In this document: positions 38,345 to 47,210 of the stretch, one piece after another | How the letters are laid out: each line of letters begins with the position of its first letter | How positions within the stretch are numbered: the stretch's first letter is position 1 | DNA from: Desulfospira joergensenii DSM 10085 | Lineage (GTDB): Bacteria > Desulfobacterota > Desulfobacteria > Desulfobacterales > Desulfobacteraceae | Direction of reading: 5' to 3' | Length of the DNA: 64,000 bases | Assembly (NCBI RefSeq): GCF_000420085.1 | Contig: NZ_ATUG01000002.1 | Coordinates: 1,178,001 to 1,242,000, forward strand | The notes under the pieces: model-generated | Told to the model about the DNA's origin: nothing | Seen by the model: the letters and a program-made list of their open reading frames with translations, nothing else | Database searches by the model: none | Position numbers and translations under genes: made by a program

Positions 38345-38460
38345 GCGAGACAGATCAGGTTGTCGGTTCCCAGAACGGTTTTTTTGAATTTCGAGAATAA
38401 TGAATGCCCCTATTCTATAGATCCTGGATTCCGGTGTCAAATCCAAAACCGGCTGCCGGG
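38345..38460 (-). repeat. Diverged copy of the SPFH promoter and 5' end
   Basis: Aligns by eye with 32420-32530, including TTCTATAGATCC, GTGTCAAATCCAAAACCGG, TTTGAATTTCG and the codons for GTDNLI. The start ATG has been lost (CCCATG became CCCAGA), and the coding similarity fades after about ten codons. Confidence 0.8.
38412..38440 (-). promoter_or_regulatory. Sigma-70 promoter of the response regulator
   Basis: Minus-strand TTGACA (38440-38435) and TAGAAT (38417-38412), 17-base spacer; same boxes as the SPFH promoter. It would give a leader of about 250 bases before ATG 38153. Confidence 0.65.
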
Positions 38461-38494
38461 AAGGGCATGGCCGTCAGGGGATTATCTTTCGCCT

Positions 38495-38998
38495 TTAATC
38501 GGTTTCAAATGAGGCGCTCATCTCATCGATGAGTTCATCGGGCATGATCTTGAATTTACGGAAGTCTTCGGGTGTGAACAGGGCGAATTCTCCCCGGGCC
38601 CGGGTGCAGATTTCCCCGTTTTTGTCCAGGATTTCCGCTCCCACAACGGCGTTCCGTTCGTCGACCCTCTCCTTGATAAAGCCCCTGGCCATGATTTCCC
38701 GGTCGATGAAGACCGGTTTCAGAAAGGTAAGGCTCAGGCTCTTGGTTAAAATGAACCGGCGGGTCAGGTAGATGGCGGACCAGGACATGATCTCATCACA
38801 GATGGTGGACAGGATTCCGCCGTGGACCAGGTTGCTCCACCCCCTCATGTGGCAGGGGACGGTGATCGAGGAGCGCAGGTTTTCCCCGTTGGTTTCAAAA
38901 CGCATATGAAGTCCGTGGGGATTGTCCCTGCCGCAGGCAAAGCAGTCCGTGTCCACGCGTTCGATTCTTTTATATTCTTTGGTTCCCTGGTTTTCCAA
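38495..38998 (-). CDS. PaaI-like hotdog thioesterase
   Basis: A 167-residue acyl-CoA thioesterase-type hotdog protein. The N-terminal CFACGRDNPHGLHMRF and the core NLVHGGILSTICDEIMSW (catalytic HGG with downstream Asp) are family signatures. The start is TTG, preceded by GAGAAGGAC. Substrate unknown; PaaI relatives hydrolyse aromatic or medium-chain acyl-CoAs. It is a single gene downstream of the response regulator's promoter region, with its own start at an AT-rich gap. Confidence 0.88.
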   Translation of the reverse strand: MENQGTKEYKRIERVDTDCFACGRDNPHGLHMRFETNGENLRSSITVPCHMRGWSNLVHGGILSTICDEIMSWSAIYLTRRFILTKSLSLTFLKPVFIDREIMARGFIKERVDERNAVVGAEILDKNGEICTRARGEFALFTPEDFRKFKIMPDELIDEMSASFETD

Positions 38999-39174
38999 TT
39001 TGTCCTTCTCCCATGGTCATCCCCTTTAAACGGGGCGGTTATGCTTTTTTAGAAAAGATAATATATCAAAGAATTTCATGGAAAGCACATAAAATAATTG
39101 ATAATTGAGGGTGGATAATTGACAATGTCTGTAAGCGGGTTTGCTGATAATTTTGAGTGGAAAAGAGACAGAAA

Positions 39175-39840
39175 ATGGATAAATACTTGAGTGACACCTA
39201 TTTTATAGATAAAGACCATCCCCGGATAAAAGCCTTTTCAGACAGGCTGTGCAAGGGCGGGAAAACCGATATTGACCGTGCCGTCAGTCTCTACTACGGG
39301 GTCAGGGATGAAATCCGGTACAACCCCTACGCCATTGATCCGGAAAAGAGCAGTATGCAGGCCAGCCGGATACTGGAACAGGGGGAGGGGTATTGCGTGG
39401 CCAAGGCGGTTCTGCTGGCGGCCTGTCTCAGGAGCCAGGCCATCCCGGCCCGGCTGGGATTCGCCGATGTGAGAAACCATCTGGTCACGGGACGCCTCAA
39501 GGAGATGATGGAGACGGACCTTTTTATATGGCACGGGTATACGGATATTCATCTGAACGGGAAATGGGTCAAGGCCACGCCGGCATTCAATTTGAGTCTG
39601 TGTGAGGCGTTCCAGGTCAAACCCCTGGAGTTTGACGGAACCGGTGATTCCGTTTTTCATCCCCTTGACGCCCTGGGAAACCGGCACATGGAATATGTCC
39701 GGGACCACGGGACCTTTGCCGATCTTCCCTGGCAGCGGATTATCAGCGACTTATTGGAGGCCTATCCCGGTTATTTTAGGTCCCTTGGACGGGAAACCGG
39801 GGATTTCAGGGCCGAGGCCGTGGCGGAAAATTCCGGATAG
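39175..39840 (+). CDS. Transglutaminase-like cysteine protease-fold protein
   Basis: A 221-residue protein of the transglutaminase-like superfamily. The catalytic Cys is in EQGEGYCVAKAVLLAACLR, the His in FIWHGYTDIHLNGKWVKATP with the Asp/Asn nearby (TPAFN). Such proteins are peptidases or amidases. No signal peptide. A GTG at 39157 in frame is an alternative start; both have weak ribosome sites. It converges with the thiamine transporter operon. Confidence 0.85.
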   Translation: MDKYLSDTYFIDKDHPRIKAFSDRLCKGGKTDIDRAVSLYYGVRDEIRYNPYAIDPEKSSMQASRILEQGEGYCVAKAVLLAACLRSQAIPARLGFADVRNHLVTGRLKEMMETDLFIWHGYTDIHLNGKWVKATPAFNLSLCEAFQVKPLEFDGTGDSVFHPLDALGNRHMEYVRDHGTFADLPWQRIISDLLEAYPGYFRSLGRETGDFRAEAVAENSG

Positions 39841-39854
39841 GCTCCCGGGCAGGG

Positions 39855-40610
39855 TCAGGATCTCCCAGGATTGCCCGAATCCGTGCCGATCCCGGGACTG
39901 CCGATAAATGACCTGACAAATTCGTTGGCAGGCCTGCGAATAAGGTCTTCCGGGGTGCCGGACTGTTCGATCCGGCCCTGGTTGAGGATCATGATTCTTT
40001 GGCCTGCGGCAAAGGCCTCCTCATGGTCATGGGTGACAAAGATCGTGGTGATGTTGAGTGAAGACAGGATCCGCACCAATTGTGCCAGGAGCTTTTTTCT
40101 CAATACCCGGTCCAGGGAGCTTAAGGGCTCGTCCAGCATGACCAGTTCCGGCCGGGGAGCCAGGGTCCGGGCCAGGGCCACCCTCTGGCGCTCTCCCCCG
40201 GAAAGTTCCAGGGGATTCCGGTTCCCGAACCCGGTCAGGTTGACCAGGTCCAGCATCTCATCCACCCGGCTCCGGACCCGGTGCCGGTTCCATCCTTTCA
40301 TCTTCAGGCCGAATCCGATGTTGTCGAACACGTTCAGATGGGGGAACAGGGCGAATTCCTGGAACATCATGCCGAAATTCCTCTTGTGGGGCGGGCTAAG
40401 GTCCATGGAGCGTCCGTTGAAGCGGATGGTGCCGAAATTCTGTTTTTCCAGTCCTGAAATGATCCGAAGTAAAGTGGTCTTTCCCGAGCCCGAAGGTCCC
40501 AGGATGGAAAGCTTGTCCCCCCGGGTCAGGCTGAAGCTGATATCAAAGAGCGCAATTTCCCCCTGGTCCGTGGTCTTGTGAATCTGATCTAAGACGAGTT
40601 CTTCCTTCAT
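39855..40610 (-). CDS. thiQ: ABC transporter ATPase, probably thiamine (ThiQ-like)
   Basis: A 251-residue ATPase: Walker A GPSGSGKTT, Q-loop MMFQEFALFPHLNV, signature LSGGERQRVALA, Walker B LVMLDEPLSSLD, H-loop TIFVTHDHEEA. ATG 40610 is preceded by AAAGGA; the frame to 40682 overlaps the permease gene and is not needed. It is the last gene of a riboswitch-controlled SBP-permease-ATPase operon, which supports thiamine rather than iron or sulfate as substrate. Confidence 0.85.
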   Translation of the reverse strand: MKEELVLDQIHKTTDQGEIALFDISFSLTRGDKLSILGPSGSGKTTLLRIISGLEKQNFGTIRFNGRSMDLSPPHKRNFGMMFQEFALFPHLNVFDNIGFGLKMKGWNRHRVRSRVDEMLDLVNLTGFGNRNPLELSGGERQRVALARTLAPRPELVMLDEPLSSLDRVLRKKLLAQLVRILSSLNITTIFVTHDHEEAFAAGQRIMILNQGRIEQSGTPEDLIRRPANEFVRSFIGSPGIGTDSGNPGRS

Positions 40611-40629
40611 TAAAGGTCCTTTCTTCGGG

Positions 40630-42300
40630 TTAAAAGTCTTCCCGGGTATTTTTTCTGAGGCGGTCGATGAAAATAAATCCAAGGGCCGTGACCCCCATGA
40701 GGAGACTTGACATGGCCATGGCCTGGCCGTAGTTCATGGCGCCGGGCTGCCCCAGGAACCGGTATATGGCCACGGGGATGGTCGGAGTCCCGGGCCGGGC
40801 TGTGAAGATGGTGGCCCCGAATTCCCCCAGGCTCATGGTAAAGGAAAAAATAGCGCCGGCTGCCAGGCTCCTCGATATCAGGGGCAGGTCGATTTCCCTT
40901 AGAATTCTCAGGGGGGATGCCCCCAGCAGGGATGCGGCGTCATGGAGATTTTCCGGGACAGATCTCAAGGCCGGCACCACGGCCCTGAGAACAAAGGGAA
41001 AGCCAACAAGGGCATGGGCAATGGGAACCAGGAAGATGGAAGTCCTCAGGTTCAGGGGCGGTTTGTCCAGGGTGATCACGATGCCGAATCCCAGGGTAAC
41101 GGCGGAGGTGGACAGGGGCAGCATGAAAATCGGATCCATGAACGAGGCCCATTTCCCTTTGAGGTTCCGGTCGCAGTACCGGATGAACAGGGCGGCGCAG
41201 ATCCCGGTAAGGACGGCGATGATCAGGGCTGTACAGGCGAAGATCAGGGAGAATTTCACCGCATGGACCGGCGGGATATAAAAGACCGAGTCAGACAGGT
41301 TCTCAAAGAGGGCCCGGTAAAAGATGATAGAGAACTTTCCCTTGTAAACCAGGGACTCTTTGACCAGGGCCAGGAGGGGCAGGGCACAGAGGCCTAAAAC
41401 AAAAGACCAGACAGAGGCGACGGCAAGTTTTTCCCAGGGTTTTCGGGCTGTTCTCAGGCGGGCCGGGTTCGGTTCCGGGGAAAACTGGGCTGCTTTTCGG
41501 GTCAAAGAGGTATAGGCGCGCATGAGTCCGAAGGTGAACAAAATCTGAACCAGGGAGAGAAGAGATGCTGCAGGCAGGTTGAAGAGATGGGCGGCCTGCC
41601 GGTAAATCTCCGCCTCTATGGTGGAATAGGACGGGCCTCCCAGGATGAGGATAATACCGAAGCTTGAAAAGCAGAAGATAAAGACCAGGGTGCAGGCGGC
41701 CAGGATCGCCGGTTTTAAAAGGGGCAGGGTGACATGGATAAAGACCTGCCGGGGGGAGGCGCCCAGAACCCCGGCCGCCTCCTTGATCCGGGTTTCCAGG
41801 CAGGTCCAGAATCCTGAAATGATCCTGAGCATGACTGAAAAATTGTAAAAGAGATGGGCCAGGAAGATAAGGACCAGGGGATGGTTGATCCGGAGTCCGA
41901 AAATAAGGCTCTGATTTCCCAGCAGGGCCTGGAAAGCAGCCGCCACCACAATGGCGGGAAGCACAAAGGGGATGGAGGCGATGGTGGTCAGAAATCGTTT
42001 GCCCCTGAAAGAGTACGTGGCCAGGACAAAGGCACAGGGAAAGGCGAAGATCAGGGTTAAGAGGGTGGAGACCCCGGCCTGCCAGAAGGTGAACCAGATG
42101 ATTCTCATGGTCCTGGGAGAAGAGAATACCCGGTCCAGGGTCGTAAGCCAGGGGGTGGGATCGGAAAAAAAGCTTTTCCAGAAGATGCCGGACAGGGGAT
42201 AGAAATAGAAGACCAGGAAAAAACCGGCCGGAACCAGTCCGGCCAGTGCATAGGGATGAACCCGGATTTTACCGGGATTTAAAGCATGTTTTCCGTCCAT
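40630..42300 (-). CDS. thiP: ABC transporter permease, probably thiamine (ThiP-like)
   Basis: A 556-residue double-length inner-membrane permease with two BPD-type halves, as in ThiP and FbpB. EAA-like loops are visible in both halves: EAAGVLGASPRQVFIHVTLP near residue 185 and DAASLLGASPLRILREIDLP near 470. About twelve hydrophobic segments can be counted roughly. It overlaps the binding-protein gene by 22 bases. FbpB-type iron transport would be the alternative, but the upstream TPP riboswitch decides for thiamine. Confidence 0.87.
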   Translation of the reverse strand: MDGKHALNPGKIRVHPYALAGLVPAGFFLVFYFYPLSGIFWKSFFSDPTPWLTTLDRVFSSPRTMRIIWFTFWQAGVSTLLTLIFAFPCAFVLATYSFRGKRFLTTIASIPFVLPAIVVAAAFQALLGNQSLIFGLRINHPLVLIFLAHLFYNFSVMLRIISGFWTCLETRIKEAAGVLGASPRQVFIHVTLPLLKPAILAACTLVFIFCFSSFGIILILGGPSYSTIEAEIYRQAAHLFNLPAASLLSLVQILFTFGLMRAYTSLTRKAAQFSPEPNPARLRTARKPWEKLAVASVWSFVLGLCALPLLALVKESLVYKGKFSIIFYRALFENLSDSVFYIPPVHAVKFSLIFACTALIIAVLTGICAALFIRYCDRNLKGKWASFMDPIFMLPLSTSAVTLGFGIVITLDKPPLNLRTSIFLVPIAHALVGFPFVLRAVVPALRSVPENLHDAASLLGASPLRILREIDLPLISRSLAAGAIFSFTMSLGEFGATIFTARPGTPTIPVAIYRFLGQPGAMNYGQAMAMSSLLMGVTALGFIFIDRLRKNTREDF

Positions 42301-43349
42301 TCCCTAATCCAGTTGTCCCGGTTTTCGTCAATCTGTCCGGGGTCCAGTCGGGCAGGCTCCCGGGTTATCTTTGCATGTTCCCGGAATACCGTGGGCAGAC
42401 CGGCCTTGGTATTGGCCGGGAAAACAAACATCTGCAAGGGGATGTCTTCCTGGAACCTGGGGGAAAGGAGGAAATCCATGACCTTTTTCGCCGATTCCGG
42501 TCTGGAGGTTCCTTTTAAGATCCCGGCAAATTCAATCTGCCGGAAGGCGGACCCGTTTTCCGTCATCACCCCTGTGGGGGCTTTTTCCGGCTTGGTCTCT
42601 GCATAGAACACCTCTGCCGCCGGGCTTGAGGCGTAGCTCACCACCAGGGGGCGGTTCCCCTGGGATGCCGCGGTAAACTTCCCCCAGTATGCCTCTTTCC
42701 ATCCGTTGGTGATGAGCAGATCATTGGCCTTGAGCTTTTTCCAATAATCAATATACCCGTCCGGCCCGAACCGGCTGATGGTGGCCAGTAAAAAGGCCAG
42801 GCCCGGGGAGGAGGTGGCCGGATTTTCCACCACCAGGAGTCCTTTATACTTGGGGTCGGTCAGATCTTCCAGCATGGCGGGAATGGGCTTGCCTGCCTGT
42901 TCAAACCATTGGAGGTCAAAATTGACGCACACATCCCCGTAATCCACGGGGATGAGCCGGTTTTGGGGATCCAGTTTCAGGGAATCCTCCACATCGGCAA
43001 GATGGGCCGGCGCATGGGAAAGGAAGATATCCTCGTCCAGGGCCCGGCTTAAAAAGGTGTTGTCCACACCGTAGAAGATATCGGCCAGGGGATTGTTTTT
43101 TGTGAGAACGGCTTTGTTCAGGGCCTCCCCGGCGTCCCCGGATTTGAGAATGGTCAGTTTGACCCTGCATTCTTCTTCCAGGGCGACTGCCACTTCTTTG
43201 CTGATGCTGAAACTGTCATGGGTCATGATCGTGATGGCTGGCAGGTCCGGCGCTGAAGCCTGTGCCGGTTTGTCCTCCTGTTCCGAACAGGCGGAAACGA
43301 GCATGAATCCAAGGCAGGCCACAGACAGTATAAATCTGAAAACTTTCAT
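42279..43349 (-). CDS. thiB: Thiamine ABC transporter binding lipoprotein (ThiB-like)
   Basis: A 356-residue periplasmic binding protein with a lipoprotein signal (FMLVSACSEQ, cleavage before Cys about 21). The mature start reads ITIMTHDSFSISKEV, followed by DIFYGVDNTFLSRAL and VDYGDVCVNFD, the ThiB pattern. It is the first gene of the operon and lies directly behind a TPP riboswitch and its terminator. GGAGGAAAAATG gives a strong ribosome site placed immediately after the terminator T-tract, so termination and initiation signals almost touch. Confidence 0.93.
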   Translation of the reverse strand: MKVFRFILSVACLGFMLVSACSEQEDKPAQASAPDLPAITIMTHDSFSISKEVAVALEEECRVKLTILKSGDAGEALNKAVLTKNNPLADIFYGVDNTFLSRALDEDIFLSHAPAHLADVEDSLKLDPQNRLIPVDYGDVCVNFDLQWFEQAGKPIPAMLEDLTDPKYKGLLVVENPATSSPGLAFLLATISRFGPDGYIDYWKKLKANDLLITNGWKEAYWGKFTAASQGNRPLVVSYASSPAAEVFYAETKPEKAPTGVMTENGSAFRQIEFAGILKGTSRPESAKKVMDFLLSPRFQEDIPLQMFVFPANTKAGLPTVFREHAKITREPARLDPGQIDENRDNWIREWTENML

Positions 43350-43358
43350 TTTTCCTCC

Positions 43359-43417
43359 AAAAAAAAACCATTCTGCAGATAATCAGGGAAATCAAGGCCT
43401 GATTAAAAGAGAATGGT
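43359..43417 (-). terminator. Riboswitch-controlled terminator before thiB
   Basis: Minus-strand ACCATTCT (43417-43410) pairs perfectly with AGAATGGT (43374-43367) and is followed by a run of T. A smaller stem AATCAGG/CCTGATT lies in its loop. Position just after the TPP aptamer makes it the expression platform. Confidence 0.85.
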
Positions 43418-43429
43418 CGCAGAATTGAA

Positions 43430-43512
43430 TTCCCTCCGCCGGCATTAACCGGATCAGGTCATGAACGGTCGGATTTTGCAATCCCTCTCAGCATGTTGAC
43501 CATGCTCCCGCA
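43430..43512 (-). ncRNA. TPP riboswitch (THI element)
   Basis: On the minus strand the thi-box landmarks occur in order: GGGAGC, GCTGAGAGGG, ACCTGATCCGGTTAATGCC and GGCGGAGGGA. These match the pyrimidine- and pyrophosphate-sensing helices of TPP aptamers. TPP binding should favour the terminator at 43359 and switch off the thiamine transporter. Confidence 0.96.
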
Positions 43513-43593
43513 CAAATCTTTATCCTGTGGGAAAATAGAACGAATCCGCCGAACAGTCAAGGATAAACCCTTATTGAGCGATCCGATCCGGGA

Positions 43594-44658
43594 TTATTCG
43601 CTGCGGATAATTTTGGATACCTCCCGGGTCAAAAAAAGGACTTTTTTGGCAGATTCCAGATCCAGGGATCCGGTCCCGCAGCTGGGCGTGATAAAGATCT
43701 GTTCCAGGACCTTGTCCCGGGAAATTCCCAGATCCGTGACCTGCCGGATCTGGCCTTCCAGCTTTTTTACCAGTCCTTCAACGGTCTGGGCGGCAATCTC
43801 TTCTGCATTGGCCGTGGGAACGATGCCCCAGGCCAGGATTCCTCCCTTTTCCAGAAAGGCCCTGACCCGGTCCGGATAAAGGATGAACCGGTCAAAATAG
43901 GAAAAGGCGTCAAAGGAGATGATATCGATATTGGCCGACAACAGCATATCCCACTCGGTATTGGCGCAGACATGAACCCCTGCCAGTCCGTCTTCGGCGT
44001 GGATTTCCCGGGCGATTTCCTCCAGACTCTCCTTCACGTCCTTCTGGGTGATGGTGATATAGGCGGATGTCCCGAATCCGGCCAGGGCCGGTTCATCCAT
44101 GAAGATGATGGGAACCTCTGTCCTTTTTTTAAATTCCCGGGCCTGCCACCGGGCATTTAAGGCCAGCTTTTTCAGGGCGGCATCCCTGAGCTGGTCATTG
44201 TAGAAGATGTCCCTGTTGTTTTCATCCTTGACCGAGGTGGCAAAGGTGATGGGGCCTGTGACCTGGCCCTTGAGTGCCGGGTATCCTCCTTTACGCTCAT
44301 CCACCTGGCGTAAAAATTCGAAAAATCCCTTTCCGGTTTCCGTGTCAAATGCAAACCTGGATTCTTTGAGATCCGCTCCCGGATCCGACAGGGTCAGATA
44401 TTCTTCAAAAAAGGCCAGAAATTCTGGGTCAAATTCCTCTTTCTGGGTATCCAGAAAGAGTTTGTCTTCCTGCCGGGCCAGCCCGGGAAGGCCCGGCAGA
44501 AACTGATCGATCATGCCTTCCTGCCGGTACATGGGGAGCTGAACCCAGAGGGGAATTTCAGGGGTGTGTTCAAATACCAGGTCCGTGGCCTCTTTGTGAT
44601 TGTCCATGGGAAGGCTGCCGATGAGCAGGGGGAGTGAGTTGGCCTTGAATTGCTTCAT
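43594..44658 (-). CDS. Core MetE-like (UroD/MetE superfamily) protein
   Basis: A 354-residue protein equal to the C-terminal catalytic barrel of cobalamin-independent methionine synthase without the N-terminal half. Zinc ligands are suggested by VHVCANTEWD near residue 229 and PSCGTGSLD near 327; IFMDEPALAGFG matches the MetE substrate region. Short core-MetE proteins in anaerobes take methyl groups from a corrinoid protein rather than folate. Methionine synthesis or another methyl/thiol transfer is plausible; the true methyl donor cannot be told from sequence. Confidence 0.8.
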   Translation of the reverse strand: MKQFKANSLPLLIGSLPMDNHKEATDLVFEHTPEIPLWVQLPMYRQEGMIDQFLPGLPGLARQEDKLFLDTQKEEFDPEFLAFFEEYLTLSDPGADLKESRFAFDTETGKGFFEFLRQVDERKGGYPALKGQVTGPITFATSVKDENNRDIFYNDQLRDAALKKLALNARWQAREFKKRTEVPIIFMDEPALAGFGTSAYITITQKDVKESLEEIAREIHAEDGLAGVHVCANTEWDMLLSANIDIISFDAFSYFDRFILYPDRVRAFLEKGGILAWGIVPTANAEEIAAQTVEGLVKKLEGQIRQVTDLGISRDKVLEQIFITPSCGTGSLDLESAKKVLFLTREVSKIIRSE

Positions 44659-44745
44659 GAATGCGCCTCATATAAATATATATTGATATGTTGATCATTT
44701 AGGGGCGAAGCATACCATGTTTCCAGCCAAAAGAAAAATCTTTTT

Positions 44746-45732
44746 TCAGGACGCCTGGCGGACGGCCAGCACCGGACACCGGCCCCGGCTGATGACCCGG
44801 TCCGTTGTAGAGCCCACGAGAAATCTTTCCAAAAGGCCGTGTCCCCGGATCCCCAGGACAATGATGTCCGCCTTTTCCTGCTCGGCAAAGCGGATCAGTT
44901 CCGAATAGGGTTCCCCGTCCAAAACAGTGGTGATCGGGGTACACCAGGCCCGGCAGTCTTCCGGGACCATCTGGTCCATCTGCCGTTCAACCCGGCTCAC
45001 CAGTCCGTTTCTGACCTGATCCTCGTAGGAACGGCTCTCCTTTTGCAGGTCAAGATAGTCGGCAGGGGTCCATCCCAGGTAATCCCCTTCCTGGATTTTG
45101 ATATAGTCTGCGCTTGAGAACTGAACCCGCTCCGAAGGCCGGATCACGTGGGTAAGAAACAGCTCGGCCTGGAATTCCTGGGCAAGGCTCAGGCCGTAGT
45201 CAAAGGCCAGCTTTGAATCCGGGGAAAAATCACATCCCACAAGGATCCGTTTCATGCTGATCTCCCGGCCTTCCGGGAAAAAGGGGCGACCCGCATCGGA
45301 GTGGAGAACCAGAAGGGGGACGGGCAGGATTTTTACCAGGCGGTCTGTCACCGATCCCACGAGGAAGCGTTTGATCCCGGATCCGCCGTGGGTGGCGGCA
45401 ATTACAAAATCGATTTCGTTCTCCACGGCAGTTTCGCTGATCATCTCTGCCGGATGCCCGGCCGCCAGGATGATTTCACAGGGCATGTCAAGCTTTCCGG
45501 CCAGGGCCTTGAGACGGGCGGCCGCCTCTTCCCGTCTCTCCTCTTCAATTTTGCTCGAGGCAATATATGCCTGGCCGGCACTCGATACAAGGACCATATT
45601 GGATACCACATGGCAGAGGGAAAGTCCGGCGTCAAACTTTCGGGCCATGGCCTGGCCATAGGCCAGAACCTGTTGGGAAAATTCTGAAAAATCAATGGCG
45701 CACATGATATTTTTGGGTTCTACTCTCATCAT
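44746..45732 (-). CDS. Tandem universal stress protein
   Basis: A 328-residue protein with two UspA domains. Each ends in the ATP-binding loop: THGGSGIKRFLVGSVTDR near 130 and RGHGLLERFLVGSTTDR near 300, both intact, so ATP-binding type. Domain starts are MCAIDFSEFSQ and ILVGCDFSPDS. AGGAGG precedes the ATG. It probably acts as a cytoplasmic stress or energy sensor. It stands alone, 87 bases upstream of the MetE-like gene on the same strand. Confidence 0.93.
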   Translation of the reverse strand: MMRVEPKNIMCAIDFSEFSQQVLAYGQAMARKFDAGLSLCHVVSNMVLVSSAGQAYIASSKIEEERREEAAARLKALAGKLDMPCEIILAAGHPAEMISETAVENEIDFVIAATHGGSGIKRFLVGSVTDRLVKILPVPLLVLHSDAGRPFFPEGREISMKRILVGCDFSPDSKLAFDYGLSLAQEFQAELFLTHVIRPSERVQFSSADYIKIQEGDYLGWTPADYLDLQKESRSYEDQVRNGLVSRVERQMDQMVPEDCRAWCTPITTVLDGEPYSELIRFAEQEKADIIVLGIRGHGLLERFLVGSTTDRVISRGRCPVLAVRQAS

Positions 45733-45979
45733 TTACCTCCTTTGGTTTTTTAAAAAATTCATGTTTTTAAAAATACCTGTTCAGAGAAATATGATTTATA
45801 AAATCCGGGAAGAGAAATTTCAGGACAAAAGCCGCAGGAAAAAAAGAAGGACAGGTTCCGGGCAGGGGCAGTCAGGGGAAAGAAAGTGTATACGCATTGT
45901 CGCGCAAGCTGTCTGAATTGTAATATTCAGAGGATGTCCGGGTCAAGGGAAAATATTCTCCCCGGCGGCGAACCCGGAT

Positions 45980-46750
45980 TCAGGCCGGTAAAATATGGGG
46001 AATCCTCTGGGGATCCAGACCGAGAAGCCGGGCACCGGCCCGGTCAATTTCAAAGGGATCCATCCCGGCCATGAGCCGGTTCAGGGGAGGGCTGCACTCG
46101 GGGCCGCCAAGGTGATACTGGCACAGCCCCACACTGGCGTCCATCAGGGTCAGGTCCGGGACAAGAAAACGGTTCAGCTCCCGGATGGACTGATGCATCC
46201 TGGCATGGAAAAAGGCTTTTTTCCAGAATCCGCCCCCGGAATAATGTTGAGGCGGGGCAAATCCCATCATATTCTTCAGGGTGCCGGTCATGACGGCCAG
46301 GGAATGGGCCTTGAGCACGGGCAGGGAGATCACGTAGCTTTCAAAGGCAATTTCAGGGAGATAGATCTCGGGAAATATCTCATTTTCCCTGTTCTCCAGC
46401 CGGACCAGGGGGGCATGGTTCAGGTCCATGAGTTCCACATCCAGCTCCCGGGCCAGGCGGTCATATCCCAGGGTGGCGAATACTTCCGGTGTTTCCATTA
46501 CATCATCTCCGCACCCCTCCCCGATGATCAGCCTCGCCCGGGTATGTCTGCGGACGTACTCAATGACGGCCCGGCAGAGTTCAGGGGAAGTGGTCACCGG
46601 AAAAGGACTTGCGTTGACCAGGTTGGGTTTGAGAAGAAGGGTTTTCTGCTTCTGGAGTCCTTTTCCTGCCCGGATGCGGTCCAGGAGTTCAGGCACGCTT
46701 TCAGCATAGCTTTTAAACTCAATTTCCATTATATTGACGGTTTTCAGCAT
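45980..46750 (-). CDS. DUF362 protein
   Basis: A 256-residue DUF362 domain protein: LLLKPNLVNASPFPVTTSPE, IIGEGCGDDVMET, VISLPVLKAHSLAVMTGTLK and NMMGFAPPQHYSG are the family blocks. There is no ferredoxin domain, unlike the longer family members. Function of the family is unestablished; members in anaerobes often sit near iron-sulfur and electron-transfer genes. The ATG at 46750 follows AGGAAAATTGAAG; a TTG two codons upstream is the alternative. Confidence 0.88.
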   Translation of the reverse strand: MLKTVNIMEIEFKSYAESVPELLDRIRAGKGLQKQKTLLLKPNLVNASPFPVTTSPELCRAVIEYVRRHTRARLIIGEGCGDDVMETPEVFATLGYDRLARELDVELMDLNHAPLVRLENRENEIFPEIYLPEIAFESYVISLPVLKAHSLAVMTGTLKNMMGFAPPQHYSGGGFWKKAFFHARMHQSIRELNRFLVPDLTLMDASVGLCQYHLGGPECSPPLNRLMAGMDPFEIDRAGARLLGLDPQRIPHILPA

Positions 46751-47031
46751 CTTCAATTTTCCTGTAATAAGCCTAAAGCCAAAAGGCCTAACTCAAAAGT
46801 CGGCCCCGGGGATTCTGCCCTTTCTTAAGATTCATACCAGTAAATTCCATGGGGAGTCAATCAGGGACCGGCTGAAAATGAAATGTCAAAAAATTTTAAC
46901 CAGGTTCGAATTTTACACTTAAAAATAAAAATTTCTTTATGGATCCGGGGGTTCAGGTTTCAGGCCGGCCACTGTTGCAATCCCCTGCCAACAGACCCTC
47001 CGGCTTTCGGCTTTCGCCTTTTGGCTTTTCC

Positions 47032-47047
47032 TGGCACAATGGTTGCT
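47032..47047 (+). promoter_or_regulatory. Sigma-54 promoter
   Basis: TGGCACAATGGTTGCT is a near-perfect -24/-12 match: GG at 47033-47034, GC at 47045-47046, 10 bases apart, with TGGCAC and TTGCT both consensus. It points at the isomerase/epimerase gene 190 bases downstream, with the palindrome in the leader. Confidence 0.75.
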
Positions 47048-47070
47048 GTTACGATGAAGATAAATGTAAA

Positions 47071-47210
47071 GGGTATCTCTAATCATTAGGATTTTGGTTT
47101 GAGTTCAAGGCGCATTAAAATTTTAACCAGAGGAATATACTTAATATTTCGAGGATTAAAATTTTCATGCAACGAAGAAATCCGGCCAAAAGGCAATTAT
47201 TAGAGGTGGC
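47071..47210. repeat. Long imperfect palindrome, dispersed-element copy 2
   Basis: Outer arms around CTCTAATCATTAGG and AATTATTAGAG, inner arms TTAAAATTTTAACC and GGATTAAAATTTT. It contains CAAGGCGCA and GCAACGAAGAAATCC on the plus strand, like the elements at 5795 and 33943. It would fold in the 5' leader of the downstream gene. Confidence 0.7.

Noticed and set aside
38171-38446. Reading frame of 91 codons upstream of the response regulator
   Set aside because: It lies in the diverged copy of the SPFH 5' region, has no ribosome site and reads nothing recognisable after the duplicated codons.
40630-43349. Iron(III) or sulfate ABC transporter (FbpABC/CysPTWA type)
   Set aside because: The TPP riboswitch upstream and the ThiB-like binding protein favour thiamine.
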